Source: Tretioscincus oriximinensis (lineage: Eukaryota; Chordata; Lepidosauria; Squamata; Gymnophthalmidae). From it: a DNA stretch of 64,000 bases. Each line of letters opens with the position of its first letter. The stretch's first letter is position 1. Below the pieces are notes generated by a model. It was not told the origin of the DNA. It ran no database searches and was given only the letters and a program-made list of their open reading frames with translations. Both the position numbers and the translations under genes were made by a program. The stretch covers positions 143,390 through 207,389 of the forward strand of contig JAJVDF010000952.1 in the NCBI GenBank assembly GCA_022410635.1. The letters are read 5' to 3'. Positions 38,611 through 49,811 of the stretch are shown here, in pieces.

Positions 38611-38913
38611 ACAAAAAACATAATTACACTTCGTTACCTAACATATGCTGCAATGTCAGCTACAAACAAACAGTGGAAGTTTACTGATCCTTTAACGAGA
38701 CAACACTGGGACGGTGGGAGAATAGGAAACGATATGATCACAAATACTAGAAGCATCCAACAAGTTATTGGGCTCCTCTAAAAGAAGCTTTTGCAGCTGA
38801 ACTCTCCTCCTGATGAAAGCGGAAAATCTCTGTACTGTATGTCCTCCAAGCCAGGAAATGAGAAGGGAAGCGGGGAAGGGAAGAAAGAGTGGAGCAAGGA
38901 GAGAAGGGGGGGG

Positions 38914-39658
38914 NNNNNNNNNNNNNNNNNNNNNNNNNNNNNNNNNNNNNNNNNNNNNNNNNNNNNNNNNNNNNNNNNNNNNNNNNNNNNNNNNNNNNNN
39001 NNNNNNNNNNNNNNNNNNNNNNNNNNNNNNNNNNNNNNNNNNNNNNNNNNNNNNNNNNNNNNNNNNNNNNNNNNNNNNNNNNNNNNNNNNNNNNNNNNNN
39101 NNNNNNNNNNNNNNNNNNNNNNNNNNNNNNNNNNNNNNNNNNNNNNNNNNNNNNNNNNNNNNNNNNNNNNNNNNNNNNNNNNNNNNNNNNNNNNNNNNNN
39201 NNNNNNNNNNNNNNNNNNNNNNNNNNNNNNNNNNNNNNNNNNNNNNNNNNNNNNNNNNNNNNNNNNNNNNNNNNNNNNNNNNNNNNNNNNNNNNNNNNNN
39301 NNNNNNNNNNNNNNNNNNNNNNNNNNNNNNNNNNNNNNNNNNNNNNNNNNNNNNNNNNNNNNNNNNNNNNNNNNNNNNNNNNNNNNNNNNNNNNNNNNNN
39401 NNNNNNNNNNNNNNNNNNNNNNNNNNNNNNNNNNNNNNNNNNNNNNNNNNNNNNNNNNNNNNNNNNNNNNNNNNNNNNNNNNNNNNNNNNNNNNNNNNNN
39501 NNNNNNNNNNNNNNNNNNNNNNNNNNNNNNNNNNNNNNNNNNNNNNNNNNNNNNNNNNNNNNNNNNNNNNNNNNNNNNNNNNNNNNNNNNNNNNNNNNNN
39601 NNNNNNNNNNNNNNNNNNNNNNNNNNNNNNNNNNNNNNNNNNNNNNNNNNNNNNNNNN
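38914..39658. other. Assembly gap (745 N)
   Basis: All bases are N. The left edge is a purine-rich stretch ending in eight G, and the right edge is partway through the 3' UTR of a minus-strand CR1 copy. The missing sequence should therefore include the CR1 3' end and probably a longer G-rich tract. Confidence 0.99.
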
Positions 39659-40174
39659 GCAAAATATGCTGCTCCTGTTCGTGACTCCCTGCAAATGGTA
39701 TTTCAAGAGTCCTGCCTGTTGCTCCATCCCGGAGGCTACATCCAGACAACTATCTTAGTATCCATTTATACCCTTAGTGTCCATAAACCTGTCTAGTCCT
39801 GTCTTGAAACTATCCAAGCTGTTAGCTACCACTACCTCTTCAGGAAGTAAATTCCACAGGCCGATGATCCTCTGGGTGAAAAAATACTTTCCTTCGTCTG
39901 TTCTCCCTTTTCTACCCAACAGTTTTAAGGAGTGCCCTCTGGTCCTTGTGTTGTGTGATAGAGAAAACATTTTTTCTCTATTCACCGTGTCGATCCCATG
40001 CATGATTTTGTACACTTCAATCAGATCACCCCTCAAACGTCTCCTTTCAAGGCTGAAGAGGCCCAGACGTTGCAGCCTTGCTTCGTAAGGGAGGTNCTCC
40101 AGACCCTTGNTCATTNTTGTTGCCNTTTNCNGCACCTTCTCCAGTTCCAAAATNTCCCTCTTGAGATGTGGTGA
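39659..40174 (-). repeat. Young CR1-like LINE abutting the CpG island
   Basis: A near-consensus copy whose 3' end is lost in the assembly gap. The minus frame reads the RT C-terminus (GLFSLERRRLRGDLIEVYKI). Seven single N lie between 40096 and 40154. It stops at tgagatgtggtga, exactly where the CpG island begins. Confidence 0.93.
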
Positions 40175-40175
40175 C

Positions 40176-41040
40176 GTGTGGACGCCGTGTGGACGCAGTC
40201 TTCAAAAAGGAGTGGAGGAAGAATGGCAAGAAAGGCCGCCGCGGGGCCGGGGGAGGGGGGGGGGCTCATTCTCTTCTGAGGGAACGTGTTGATCTGAAAG
40301 GCCGAGGGCGCGAGGAGGCCACTCAGCGCCACCGCCTCCGCCTCCCTCAGCGGCGACCTTCGCCGGACGAGGCGGTGCTCCCCTTCGTCCTCCAGGCGAA
40401 GGACACCAACGAGGGGGCCCCGTGGCCTTCCCGGACACCCCCGGGCCCCCAGGCCTGACCCCTCCGCTTTCCTCACCGCCTCCTTCCCTCAGGCAGGCAC
40501 GGCGCCTTTTGCTTCCCGCTTCCCTTGCCTGCCTTCAAGAGAAAAGCCGCCGCGGCACAAGAGCGCGTTCCCGCCCGGCGCGCCCCCGCGCAGCCACCTA
40601 CCCGGCCGGGCGACGGCGCCCAAGTCCTGCTCAGCGGCGGCTCCTTTGAGACCCAAAGCAAAATAGCTGCGAGAGCGGCGGCGGCGGCTCGAGTCGGCAG
40701 CTTTTAAATCGCGCTACCACGCCTGCGCGACGGGAGCTGGCTGTGAAGGCAACCCTCTCCCGCCGGCGTGCCCTATGGGTACGGTAGTCCCCACTATGGC
40801 CTAATCAAAGGGGCGCGGGCGGCCGAGTTCTTGGTGAGGAACTACGCGGACCACAAGGCCCTTCGTGGGTTCTTGGAGGGGAGGACGGACGAGTCCAACA
40901 AACGCCGCCTACTATTCTTGATGCCCATACGCCTTTGCCTGTCGCTTCACCTTTGGTTTTGCCTGCTGTGTGACCAGGCTGCGGAGCGGGGGCGCCCCTG
41001 CGTATCCTTCCCGGCGACCTCCAGGAGAGGGGGATTAAAT
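40176..41040. promoter_or_regulatory. CpG island and likely ABCC5 promoter
   Basis: GC content and CpG density rise sharply at the edge of a CR1 copy near 40175, peak between 40300 and 40720 and fade by about 41040. The surrounding window is AT-rich and CpG-poor. A vertebrate CpG island just upstream of a gene's first coding exon normally marks its promoter. A minus-strand TATA-like gatttaaaag sits at 40701-40710, and 40761-40784 carries sequence weakly resembling a ZNF143 site on the minus strand. Several short frames here are open only because of base composition. Confidence 0.75.
40602..40690 (-). other. ABCC5: Probable non-coding ABCC5 exon 1 (approximate)
   Basis: Exon 2 begins with 5'UTR after a good acceptor, so an upstream exon is required. 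The best candidate is in the CpG island: minus-strand GC-rich sequence from about 40690 down to a donor-like ccgg|gtaggt at 40602/40601. There is no ATG-led conserved protein in it. The 5' end is a guess, placed below the minus-strand AT-rich motif gatttaaaag (40701-40710). Another start or donor within 40.2-40.8 kb is possible. Confidence 0.4.
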
Positions 41041-41082
41041 GGGGGGCAGAATGACGTCGTGGGTAGCAATGGGGACTAAGCA

Positions 41083-41278
41083 ACCAGTTTAGCGTAGTGG
41101 TTAAGCCTGCTGGATTCTTATCTGGCAGTCTGCCGACTCNATTCCACGCTCCTCCATGAAGACNGCTGGGTGATCTTGGGCCAGTCACTGGTTCTTCAGA
41201 AATCTCTCAGCCCTACATGCTTCACAAGGGTGTCTGTTGTGGAGAAAGCAACAAATGTTCTGTGCACTGCCCTTTGGT
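41083..41278 (+). repeat. tRNA-derived SINE (family 1), truncated
   Basis: It starts tttagcgtagtggttaagcc with a degraded B box, and loses the 3' tail. Confidence 0.85.
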
Positions 41279-41284
41279 ATGATG

Positions 41285-41490
41285 TAAGAACCTAAGAGGA
41301 GCCCTGCTGAATAGGGCCAGAACCCATCTAGTCCAGCCTTCTGTCCCACACAGCGGCCCACCAATTGCACCTGAGCCAAAAGGGGTCAGCCACAGCATCC
41401 ACTGGTCCATCCATTGCACCTGGGCAGTCAGGAGGAGGAGAAGGCAAAACCCTCACTTGTTCTTGGCTCCCTGCAAAGGATACCTCAGGA
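41285..41490 (-). repeat. CR1-like 3' UTR fragments
   Basis: Two pieces of CR1 tail, gagccctgctgaatagggcc and gcaaaaccctcacttgttct, join head to head with the plus-strand copy at 41491. Confidence 0.75.
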
Positions 41491-42122
41491 ATCACCACAT
41501 CTCAAGGGGGATATTTTGGAACTGGAGAAGGTGCAGAAAAGGGCAACAAAAATGATCAAGGGTCTGGAGCACCTCCCTTACGAAGCAAGGCTGCAACGTC
41601 TGGGCCTCTTCAGCCTTGAAAGGAGACGTTTGAGGGGTGATCTGATTGAAGTGTACAAAATCATGCATGGGATCGACAGGGTGAATAGAGAAAAAATGTT
41701 TTCTCTATCACACAACACAAGGACCAGAGGGCCCTCCTTAAAACTGTTGGGTAGAAAAGTGAGAACAGACAAAGGAAAGTATTTTTTCACCCAGAGGGTC
41801 ATCGGCTTGTGGAATTNACTTCCTGAAGAGGTAGTGGTAGCTAACAGCTTGGATAGTTTCAAGACAGGACTAGACAGGTTTATGGACACCAAGGGTATAA
41901 ATGGATACTAAGATAGTTGTCTGGATGTCGCCTCCGGGATGGAGCAACAGGCAGGACTCTTGAAATACCATTTGCAGGGAGTCACAAACAGGAGCAGCAT
42001 ATTTTGCTTTCCTCTGTTCGGACTGCCCAGGTGCATCTGGTGGGCCTCTGTGTGACACAGAATGCTGGACTCGATGGGCTGTGGCCTGATCCAGTATGGC
42101 TCTTCTTATGTTCTTATGTTCT
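41491..42122 (+). repeat. Young CR1-like LINE copy
   Basis: Nearly identical to 39659-40174 in opposite orientation. The frame 41414-41911 encodes the complete RT C-terminal end to INGY and stop, with one N at 41817. The 3' UTR ends gctcttcttatgttcttatg. Confidence 0.95.
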
Positions 42123-42124
42123 AA

Positions 42125-42420
42125 TCTTGCCTGTTGATCTACCCGCAAGGGGAAGGATCAAGTGTTCTATCCTAGTAGCTGCTTGTACCCTTGGCTTCCT
42201 TGAACTTGTCTAACCCTGTCTTAAAGCTTCCTATGCTTTATCCAGTTACCGCCACCTCTTCTGAAAGTAAATTGCACAGGTGACCACCTGGGTGAAAAAA
42301 ATACTTTCCCTTATCTGTCCTCACTCTTCTGCCTATTAGGAAACCGCCCGGTTGCTTCATCCCAGGATCAATAGATCCATGGTGCCCATGAACTTTTCTA
42401 ATCCTGTATTGAAGTCCTTA
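42125..42420 (-). repeat. Older CR1-like 3' fragment
   Basis: It contains cttgtctaaccctgtcttaa and gtgaaaaaaatactttccct. Confidence 0.8.
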
Positions 42421-42689
42421 AAGACCACCTTCTGGAGCAGAATGAAAGTCTAAATCAGACCCAAGTCTGTCTTAGTAGCTCCCACCCCAAAAACTGTCAG
42501 CATTCAGGAAGGGAAGTGACTGGAAAGCAGAATGTGACCAATTGCCACACATGTCACATGTGGTGTGTTTGCTTCCTAGTGACCTATGTGAGTAAAGTTC
42601 TCGCTCAGAAGTTCCCGTTTCAGAAAAGCACATTTCCTTTTAAAGGACTGTCCATGGAGTATCTGAGTTTCGGAATCTCGCTTTCTCCG

Positions 42690-43480
42690 TTAAACACAAG
42701 GATAATTTAACATTCTGTTAATTTCAGCCCATTTTTCAAACTTGTCTAGATCTTTCTGAATCCCACCCCCTCTTGTTTAATATTAGCAGCCCCTCCTAGC
42801 TTTGTGTCATTGGCAAATGACACAAATTTCCTTCAATTCCCTCATCTAAGTCATTTATAAAAATGTTAAACAGAACCAGCCCAGGACAGACCATTGTAGT
42901 ACCTCACTTGAAACATTCTTCCAATTGAATGTGCAGCCATTTATGACCACTCTTTGAGTACAATCACTAAGCCAGTTTTGAATCTATCTAACTACCTTGT
43001 CAATCCCATATTTGACCATTTTTTCTATAAGGTTGGCATGAGATACTTTTGTCAAATGCTTTGCTTAAGTCAAGATACACCACATCTACTGCATTTCCCT
43101 GATTTCATAGAAATAAATTAGTCTTGCAAGATCATTTGTTACAAATCCATGCTGGGTTTGCTTAATTACTGCATTCCCATCCAAGTGCTGGCATACATGC
43201 ATACTTATTCATGGAGCTTCCTTGGTATTGAATTCAGGCTCACGGGCCTGCAGTTTCCTAACTCCACATTTTCCCCTTTTTTGATGATAGGGACAACATT
43301 TGCCCTTCTCCAATCTACTGAGACTTCTCCTGTTCTCCACAAATTTTCAAAGATCGTGGGAATTTGTTCTGCTAATACCTCTGCAAGTCCTTCAGTACCC
43401 TGGGATGTAGTTCATCCAGGCCTTGAGACCTGAATTAATTTTAATTAGCTAATAATTCCCTCACCTTTTCTCTGTTTATT
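42690..43480 (-). repeat. CR1/L3-type LINE, central RT domain
   Basis: Read on the minus strand, this encodes the finger-palm region of a CR1-clade reverse transcriptase. Recognisable pieces are ANVVPIIKKG, YLDLSKAFDK and an FANDTKLGG-like stretch where the family has FADDT. Frames are broken by many indels, so it is an old copy. Confidence 0.85.
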
Positions 43481-43554
43481 AAGAGCTTTGATTATTTTGT
43501 TCCTTCGATAGCACAAAGAAGGCCAGTTATGCTTCATGGACCTCATAAAATTTA

Positions 43555-43640
43555 TTATTTATTTATGTTTCTATAGCGCCCTGTACCCAAAGGTCTCAGA
43601 GTGATTAACAATAAAAAAAGTTAACATATTAAAATCCATA
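43555..43640 (-). repeat. L2-like LINE 3' end fragment
   Basis: Tail atttatttatgtttctatag and cctgtacccaaaggtctcag. Confidence 0.7.
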
Positions 43641-43839
43641 TTGGTCCCCCCAAACTTGCATTGGGGTGGAGAATAAGGCTGTCCCTTGGCTCGTAGTCTG
43701 GATGGAATACATCTGGTTTGAGAAGTCAAATGCTTCTGAACATAAATTGCAAGAGAATCGTAAGTTCGTGGAGGTCAGGAGAGGTATCCTTGCTGTTTCT
43801 CCAACTGGAGGTACTTGAATGGATGCCTGATCTTACATC

Positions 43840-43998
43840 CAGTTGAAGAAACGAGCAGGATACCTCTGATTACCATTTGCAGGGTTGCTTCAGATATCCC
43901 GAGACCAGAGGCAATTGGGGGTCCATTATGTGAGACAGGATGCTGGACTAGGTGGGCTTTGGCCTAATCCTGCAGGGCTCCTCTTATGTTCTTAAGTC
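43840..43998 (+). repeat. CR1-like 3' UTR and terminus
   Basis: It ends cagggctcctcttatgttct. Confidence 0.8.
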
Positions 43999-44464
43999 GG
44001 AGAAAGCAATTGTGCTTTCCAAACATTGGTTGACTTTCTTGGGAAATGCAAAAGTGCTGAGCTTGCAACCTTCTGCTTTCCTTGTAATTTCACTGCAGTC
44101 ATTCCCATTTAAGATACATGCTGTAGTCATCCAGTATCTATAGTAAAGAAAGAGTTTTCAAAAACACAAAGTCTATTAACACCTTGGTGATTGTTTAAAC
44201 TGTTGTTTTGGCTGTATAGCTGTATCACAAGGCAATTAATATTTTCTTCTGTTTACTGTTCCACACCGTGAGGATTCTAACTGGAGCAGTTTCTAAACAT
44301 TCGCTATTATGAAATAGTCTCATTTGACTTATTGTAACCTTCTCCCTGCAGACTCAAAACCCAAAAGTAAATTCAAGGTGGTTTGTTTGTAGCGACTGTC
44401 TGGTAGTCATCAAGGCTTTTCACCTTATCTACCAACTTGTTTGCAGTCACATTTAATATTTGCA

Positions 44465-44720
44465 GCAGAATCTTAGAAGGGATCATCTCTAGGGTTATCG
44501 GGTCCAACCCTTATTCTATGAAGGTTTCATTAAACCATCCCTGATAGGTGCCTGTCCAGCATCTGTTTTAAGGTATTGGCTGAAGGAGAACTCCCCACCT
44601 CCTATGGGAGTCTATTCCATTGGTTGATCGCCCTCACTGTCAAATGGTTTTTTTCAGCTATCTGTAGGTACACCCTTGCAGTTTCAGCCATTGCTTCTAG
44701 TCCTTCCATGGGTCAATGAG
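44465..44720 (-). repeat. CR1 3' end of the gattctat type
   Basis: It includes ttaaaccatccctgataggt and actccccacctcctatggga in minus orientation. It lies immediately downstream of the exon-like frame at 44738-44897. Confidence 0.8.
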
Positions 44721-44737
44721 AACAAAGCTTTCAGGTC

Positions 44738-44897
44738 TCATCTCAGTCTTTTATTTTGCAGACTGATGATGATGATCATAAAAGAAGTAGCGAGGAGAAG
44801 GAGGAAAAGAAGTAATGAGCCAGTGATCCCATAAGAGGGGGTAATTTCATAGGTTACGTCTTGTGGGGCCACCTGAAATGCAGTCATTGGTGGGGAC
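44738..44897 (-). other. Exon-like frame: membrane anchor plus short basic tail
   Basis: On the minus strand a strong acceptor (ttatattgtttctaactag) precedes an open frame of about 52 codons. It has a juxtamembrane stretch (TAFQVAPQDVTYEITPSYGI), a helix of about 20 hydrophobic residues and a short basic tail ending SLQNKRLR and stop. AATAAA overlaps the tail codons. This is the plan of a type I membrane protein's last exon. I recognise no family and found no upstream exon. Confidence 0.3.
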
Positions 44898-45483
44898 CTA
44901 GTTAGAAACAATATAAAAGAGAGAAACCTGACTAGAGTAGATGCACAAGTCAAGAGTACATTGCTGATGTACTATGAGCTAAATAATAAAATCACATTCA
45001 TATTATTACATTGGTGTGCTTTATTGATGGCTTCAGTTTCTGGTCACAGTACCCAAAAATGTATGCCAGGCACCAATGTTACATGGCTGAAACATGCTTC
45101 TTTGCCAAGCTTTTGATGTTTAATTTCCTCTAAAATTTGGTGCCAGAGGAGAAGGATTATATCTAAGTATCTTTTATTGTTCTGGGATTTGATTTCTGTG
45201 TTGTAAAAATGCCCAATGCCCTTTAAGGATAGGTAGGCTATAAATTTTTGAATAAATAGATACACTCAAATACTAATTACCTTTGCAGAAAAAACTATTG
45301 CCAATATCTCTAAGAAGAGAACTTCCAGGAATTTTGCTAGCTACTTTAACCCTTTCCTGACCAGATCCCAAACTTAGGCTGCTTCCCCACTAAAAGTTTT
45401 AAATCACTTTTTTTAAAAAACAAGGCAATACAAGTATGTCCTCATTTACCTACAATCTTCCTTGCTGTTCCCTCTCTGTCCTC

Positions 45484-45782
45484 GACACATCCTGACAATT
45501 CTTGTGTCATCACAAGCCCCAGAAATCATTGCTGTGCTTGCCTGACTACAAGTCTCAGCATTCTCTGGGAGCCCGCATACAACTCCCAGGCATTCTCTGC
45601 TTGCCGAAAGCCAATCAGCTTTTTACAATTTGCATATTCAAGTTCCAGAGGGAGATTTCTTTTGGACTTTACAAAATGGAGGCTGCTAAATCAGATAACA
45701 TGCAGAGGGTATTTACTCCGCAATAAAGACCTTTAGAGCCTGTGAAATGCTGCACATGTGTGATTCCTTGGGGCTGACAGAA
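45484..45782 (+). repeat. Unclassified LTR-like repeat (copy 1)
   Basis: It shares cacaagcccc, ctacaa.tctcagcattctct, ttcttttgga.ttta.caaa and gattccttggggc with 61931-62222. An AATAAAG signal is at 45723-45729, about 55 bases before the end. It lacks a tRNA-like head, and no target duplication was found. Confidence 0.5.
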
Positions 45783-46391
45783 GATAAAATCACCTCCAAA
45801 GCACAGGATATAGACTGTGGGATTGAGCCTTAGAGTGGAAATGAGTGCCACATCCAATAGAAAAAGAGTAGAATTGGCTTTAAATGCAGCTTAATTTGTG
45901 CCTGGGAAGGGGGTTGAAGCTCTTCAAGTCCTTCCCTGTGTCTAAATGCAAAGATTACCAGAGATCTCAGAAACATACTTAAAAATGTCTTTACCACAGA
46001 CTAAATAACAGTTCTAAGGCAAGATACATCAGCGGGCAAAAATTAGAACCGAAAGGTACTCCAACTGCGATGGCTAGTACAGAAAGGCGGCCAGATCCCA
46101 CCAGGCTAAGGGGGTCAGTTGTCAGCGATGCCTGCCTCCTAAATGGAGATCTTATTTATAGTTCCCTGCCTCAAAGCAGGTGGGACCTTGGCTACTCAGC
46201 ATTTCTCAGCCGCCCTAATTAGATGCTGCAGAGTATGTCCCTATTTTTTTCAAGTCCTCTGCCCTAACAACCCCCAGCCTCTCCCCAGGCAAAGATAATG
46301 GCAAACTACTTGTGTGATTCTGTGTGGGGAAAAAACCCTACATGGAGTTGGCCACAACTCCATTTATTCATCAGAGCATTTTCGCTGCTAA

Positions 46392-46604
46392 TCTATACCA
46401 TATATAAAACTGCAGTTACAATCCTTGTCTTCCAGTCAGTGTGGAGGTACCCACAACGGGTCCGGTTAGCCGGAGCTTCCGTGTTTCGGGGGCAGCCAGG
46501 AAGGGCAAAAGGGTGGGGCAGAATCAGCAGCATCGGCATGGTATGAGATGGCAGCTAGAATGCCCATTCTATTGGTGAGAATGGGAACTGGTGTACTATA
46601 CTAG
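46392..46604 (+). mobile_element. Possible Helitron-like element (copy 5)
   Basis: It starts TC (tctataccatatataaaact) after an A and ends at ctatactag. Its interior ggcagctagaatgcccattct matches ggcagctagaatgcttgttct in the 5294-5549 copy. The base after CTAG is C rather than T. Confidence 0.4.
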
Positions 46605-47660
46605 CTGCTTCATTATTCCATATTACTCCAAAATCAGTCTTAAGCCTATCCTAGACCAACCTACCCTATGTTCTTAATCCAGGCTAATCCTGGGTAATTT
46701 TATTTTTCTTAAGAACTTCTCATGGTAAGGAAATAGATAAAGAAGCGAGTAAACATTTAGGAAAATTGCTTTCCCATGCATAACTTAAAAAGATTTACAT
46801 CCCTTTCCTGACACCCAGGTTAGCTTCCCTTTATTTCAAGAAGTGAAAAGAGCCTTTTAATTTGCCGAATGCTTGGCAGATTCCTAAATTGTGCATCAGT
46901 CCGACAAGGTATTGCAGTGCTTTGACTGCAATTGCCTAAGCCGACAGGTAGCAACACGCAACACCTTCGTGACTGATATTTTGATGGGCATCTTTTATTG
47001 CACGTGCCTGACAACATCATTTTCATGGTAACTTTTTGGGAATTGGTATTAATTCTCTTTTCTTATGGATATGGAAAAAAGATGATGACATTCTTTGTAT
47101 TATTTAGTAAGTCTATTAAAAAAATCTCCCTATGAATTCAACTTTAAACTTCCCCCGGGACTGATCTTATCACCCACGTTCTTCTCTTTTTTTAGTCAAG
47201 CAAATTTTATTTATTCCTTTACAGTTTTACATCTCATACATAATGCAGCCTCTTGACAAGTTTTGATTTTTCTCCCCCTCCCACCAGGAGTAATTTATTG
47301 AATCCCTTACATATACATTATGAGACTATTACATTAAAATAATTAATGAAAGTTCCCATTTTCCATTTTCACTCCTAAATTTATTCTCTAAATATGTTTT
47401 TATTATCCACCATATTCGTTTACAAATTCTAATCTTTTCTATATTGTTTACGTTATTAATACGACAATTTGCTATTTCTACTGCTACCATATTAATTTAA
47501 CATTTTACCATTTTGCTAATCATCCATTTCATTTTATCTTTCCAACTTCCCAACACTATTCGTGGACATGTTATCAATTTATCCATTATATATTTTTGTT
47601 CTGCTGATTGGAGATTATTCAGGTCTCCATGCATTACTACCATTTTATCCATTACAACAA
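46605..47660. other. Intergenic, nothing recognised
   Basis: AT-rich. A frame at 46820-47026 is cysteine-containing but resembles no family. Confidence 0.45.
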
Positions 47661-47745
47661 TTCTTTATTTTTAATTATTAATTAAAAAAATTAAAAAAAT
47701 AATAATTAAATTATTAATTTGATAATTATTAATTATTTCTCCTAT
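47661..47745. repeat. AT-only palindromic tract
   Basis: Nearly all A and T, with ttaattattaatt and complementary aataattaaattattaatt segments that could form a cruciform. Confidence 0.8.
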
Positions 47746-47934
47746 TAGTCTCAAAATGCTACTGGCCCCTTTGCTGGACTTTCTACTGGACTAACACAGC
47801 TATTTTTATGAAATTAATATTTATTTATTTATACTTATATCTTGCCCTATTATTTCAAATAATAATTTACATAGTATTTATTTCTTCTTGTATCTTTTTC
47901 CAATATTCCCGTACAATTTCACACTGCTGCCCCA

Positions 47935-48560
47935 TAGGACATCCCATATTCTTCAACACCTACAGGAAGCTGCTAGAAGAGGTACCGTAATAAGGTTGAA
48001 GTGGGGTGATATCAGTATGCAGATGATATTGACCTCTGTCTCTCTGTGCCATCAGGAGCAAAAGAAACCATCAAAGTGCATGACAGATGCGTGGAGACAG
48101 TCATGGGCTGGGTGAGGGCCATTAAATGGAAACTGAAACCAGACAAGACGGACGTGCTGTATGTTACAGGATTCCATGTACTTAGGGAAGGCATCTTGTT
48201 ATTGATGGCCCTTTTTGCCCCCAAAGGAACAGATATTTAATCTGCGTGTGTATTTAGACTCTGACTGACACTTGATGCTCAGGTAGAGAAAGTTTGTTTG
48301 TTTGCTTATTTACATTTCTATATTGTCCCTATACCCAAAGGTCCCAGGGCAATTAATAATACAAACCAGATTAACATATTAAAACTACAGTATCTGAAAA
48401 TAAAGGGAAAGCAATTTTTTCAGCCAAAGGCCAAGTGAAAGAGGTGCGTTTTCAAGTGTTTTCTGACTGATGCACCTCAAAGGGGAGACTGTTCCATAGT
48501 CTGGGGCTGCCACAGAGAAGCCCTATCCCAAATTTCCACCCTCTCTGACACTGAGGGAGG
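47935..48560. repeat. L2-type LINE: RT fragment with YADD, then an L2-like tail
   Basis: On the plus strand 48010-48180 encodes a reverse transcriptase palm. The YADD motif is at 48016-48027, followed by a stretch ending KWKLKPDKTDVLYVTG. Upstream codons contain stops. Sequence at 48305-48560 is a minus-oriented L2-like 3' region (gccaaaggccaagtgaaaga). Confidence 0.8.
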
Positions 48561-48564
48561 TGGT

Positions 48565-48708
48565 GCAGTCATAAGAGCATAAGAAGAGCTCTGGATCGGG
48601 CCAGAGCCCATCTAGTCCGGCATTCTGTCTCACACTGATGCCCACCAGATGCCCCTGGGCAGCCTGAACAGAGGAAAGCAAAATATGCACCTGCTCATGA
48701 CTCCCTGC
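48565..48708 (-). repeat. CR1-like 3' UTR, left part of split copy
   Basis: This is collinear with 49493-49650; the two parts are separated by the LTR. It ends gactccctgc. Confidence 0.9.
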
Positions 48709-49492
48709 TATCAGGAGTTGGCTTTCCCTGATATTCAATTACATGAGACGGTGACTTGTGGTAGCTTGCCCTGGAGCCAGGAGCACGTGTTGAAGGATTC
48801 ACACGGACAAAGCTTCAGGTTACAACAGGCGTCCTAGGAGGGTCCACGGGTCATGGAATTCCTCCAGAGGGACTCAAAACGTTAACTTTTATTGACCTCG
48901 ATATCAGAAGGCGTGATTAAAATTATGACGAGGTGAAAGGGGTGGGGGAGACCCAACGTGGGTCAGTGATGTCACAGGTGATGCGTTATTCCCCCTCCCA
49001 AGTGGGTGCAGCCTGGGTACAGGAAATCCAAATATGGGCAATGAAGTGTGTGTGGTGTGACTACTGAATGGACCTTAGCTTCCATTGTGATCCCCTGTCA
49101 ATCAAATTAATGACAGGAACAGTGACTCACTTCCAAGGGCCCAAGACTCAGATGGCCCTTGATTAATTGCAATCAAAGATAGATTGCTGCAACCAGAGAT
49201 AGACAGAGAAGGGTAAACAGCGGCAAACATTTAGCTTCCCCTTACCTTATGGGTTTAATGGCTCTATCTGTAAAGCCATTCAGAAAAGGGCTACCTATTC
49301 AGAGGTGCACCCTGAGGGAAAGAAGAGTGATTGAGTTTGTTCCTGTGAGTGTGCAGAGGTCAGCTTGACCAAGGAAATTTTTTGCAAAAAATCTCCCAGA
49401 GGCCTCACTTTGGTTACCTAGGTCCAGACAGGTATATTTGATATTAATAATATATATTATTCCTAATATGTNTTCCCTGGATGATCCCCACA
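48709..49492 (-). mobile_element. Solo LTR (copy 2), nested in CR1
   Basis: The minus-strand element starts TGTGGGGATCATCC and ends CTCCTGATA, between direct repeats CCCTGC (48703-48708 and 49493-49498). The minus AATAAA is at 48888-48893, about 180 bases before the end. It shares gtcaataaaa, ctctggagg and ttccatgaccc with the LTR at 30490-31111. It is 784 bases, with one N at 49472. No internal genes are present. Confidence 0.82.
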
Positions 49493-49650
49493 CCCTGCAA
49501 ATGGTATTTCAGGAGTCCTGCCTGTCGCTCCATCCCTGAGGCAGCNTCCAGACATCCATCCTAGTATTCATTTATACCCTTGGTGTCCATGGACCTGTCT
49601 AGTCCTATCTTGAAGTTATCCAAGCTGTTAGCTACCACCACCTCTTCAGT
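49493..49650 (-). repeat. CR1-like LINE, right part of split copy
   Basis: CR1 resumes at ccctgcaaatggtatttcag after the LTR. Confidence 0.9.
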
Positions 49651-49714
49651 CAGGAGGGCTTCCCCTGCAGACCTTAAGACACAGGCAGGTTGATACGAGA
49701 GAAGGCCTTCCTTT

Positions 49715-49811
49715 ATTATTTATTTATTTATTTTTACTTGTATCCCGCCCTGTCCCCGAAGGTCTCAGGGCGGCCAACCATAGGGTGGCGCACATAGTCT
49801 TTGTTGCTTTC
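49715..49811 (-). repeat. SINE family 1 tail fragment
   Basis: It contains tatcccgccctgtccccgaa and gggtggcgcacatagtcttt. Confidence 0.8.

Noticed and set aside
38765..39796. Several frames of about 290-330 codons made mostly of X
   Set aside because: They span the assembly gap; N cannot create stops.
40107..40707. Overlapping frames in the CpG island (Arg/Pro/Gly-rich)
   Set aside because: GC-rich DNA has few stops. No domain or conserved start is seen, and the region fits a promoter with a non-coding exon.
41414..41911. 165-codon frame as a gene
   Set aside because: It is the C-terminal end of a CR1 reverse transcriptase and occurs in several near-identical copies in this window.
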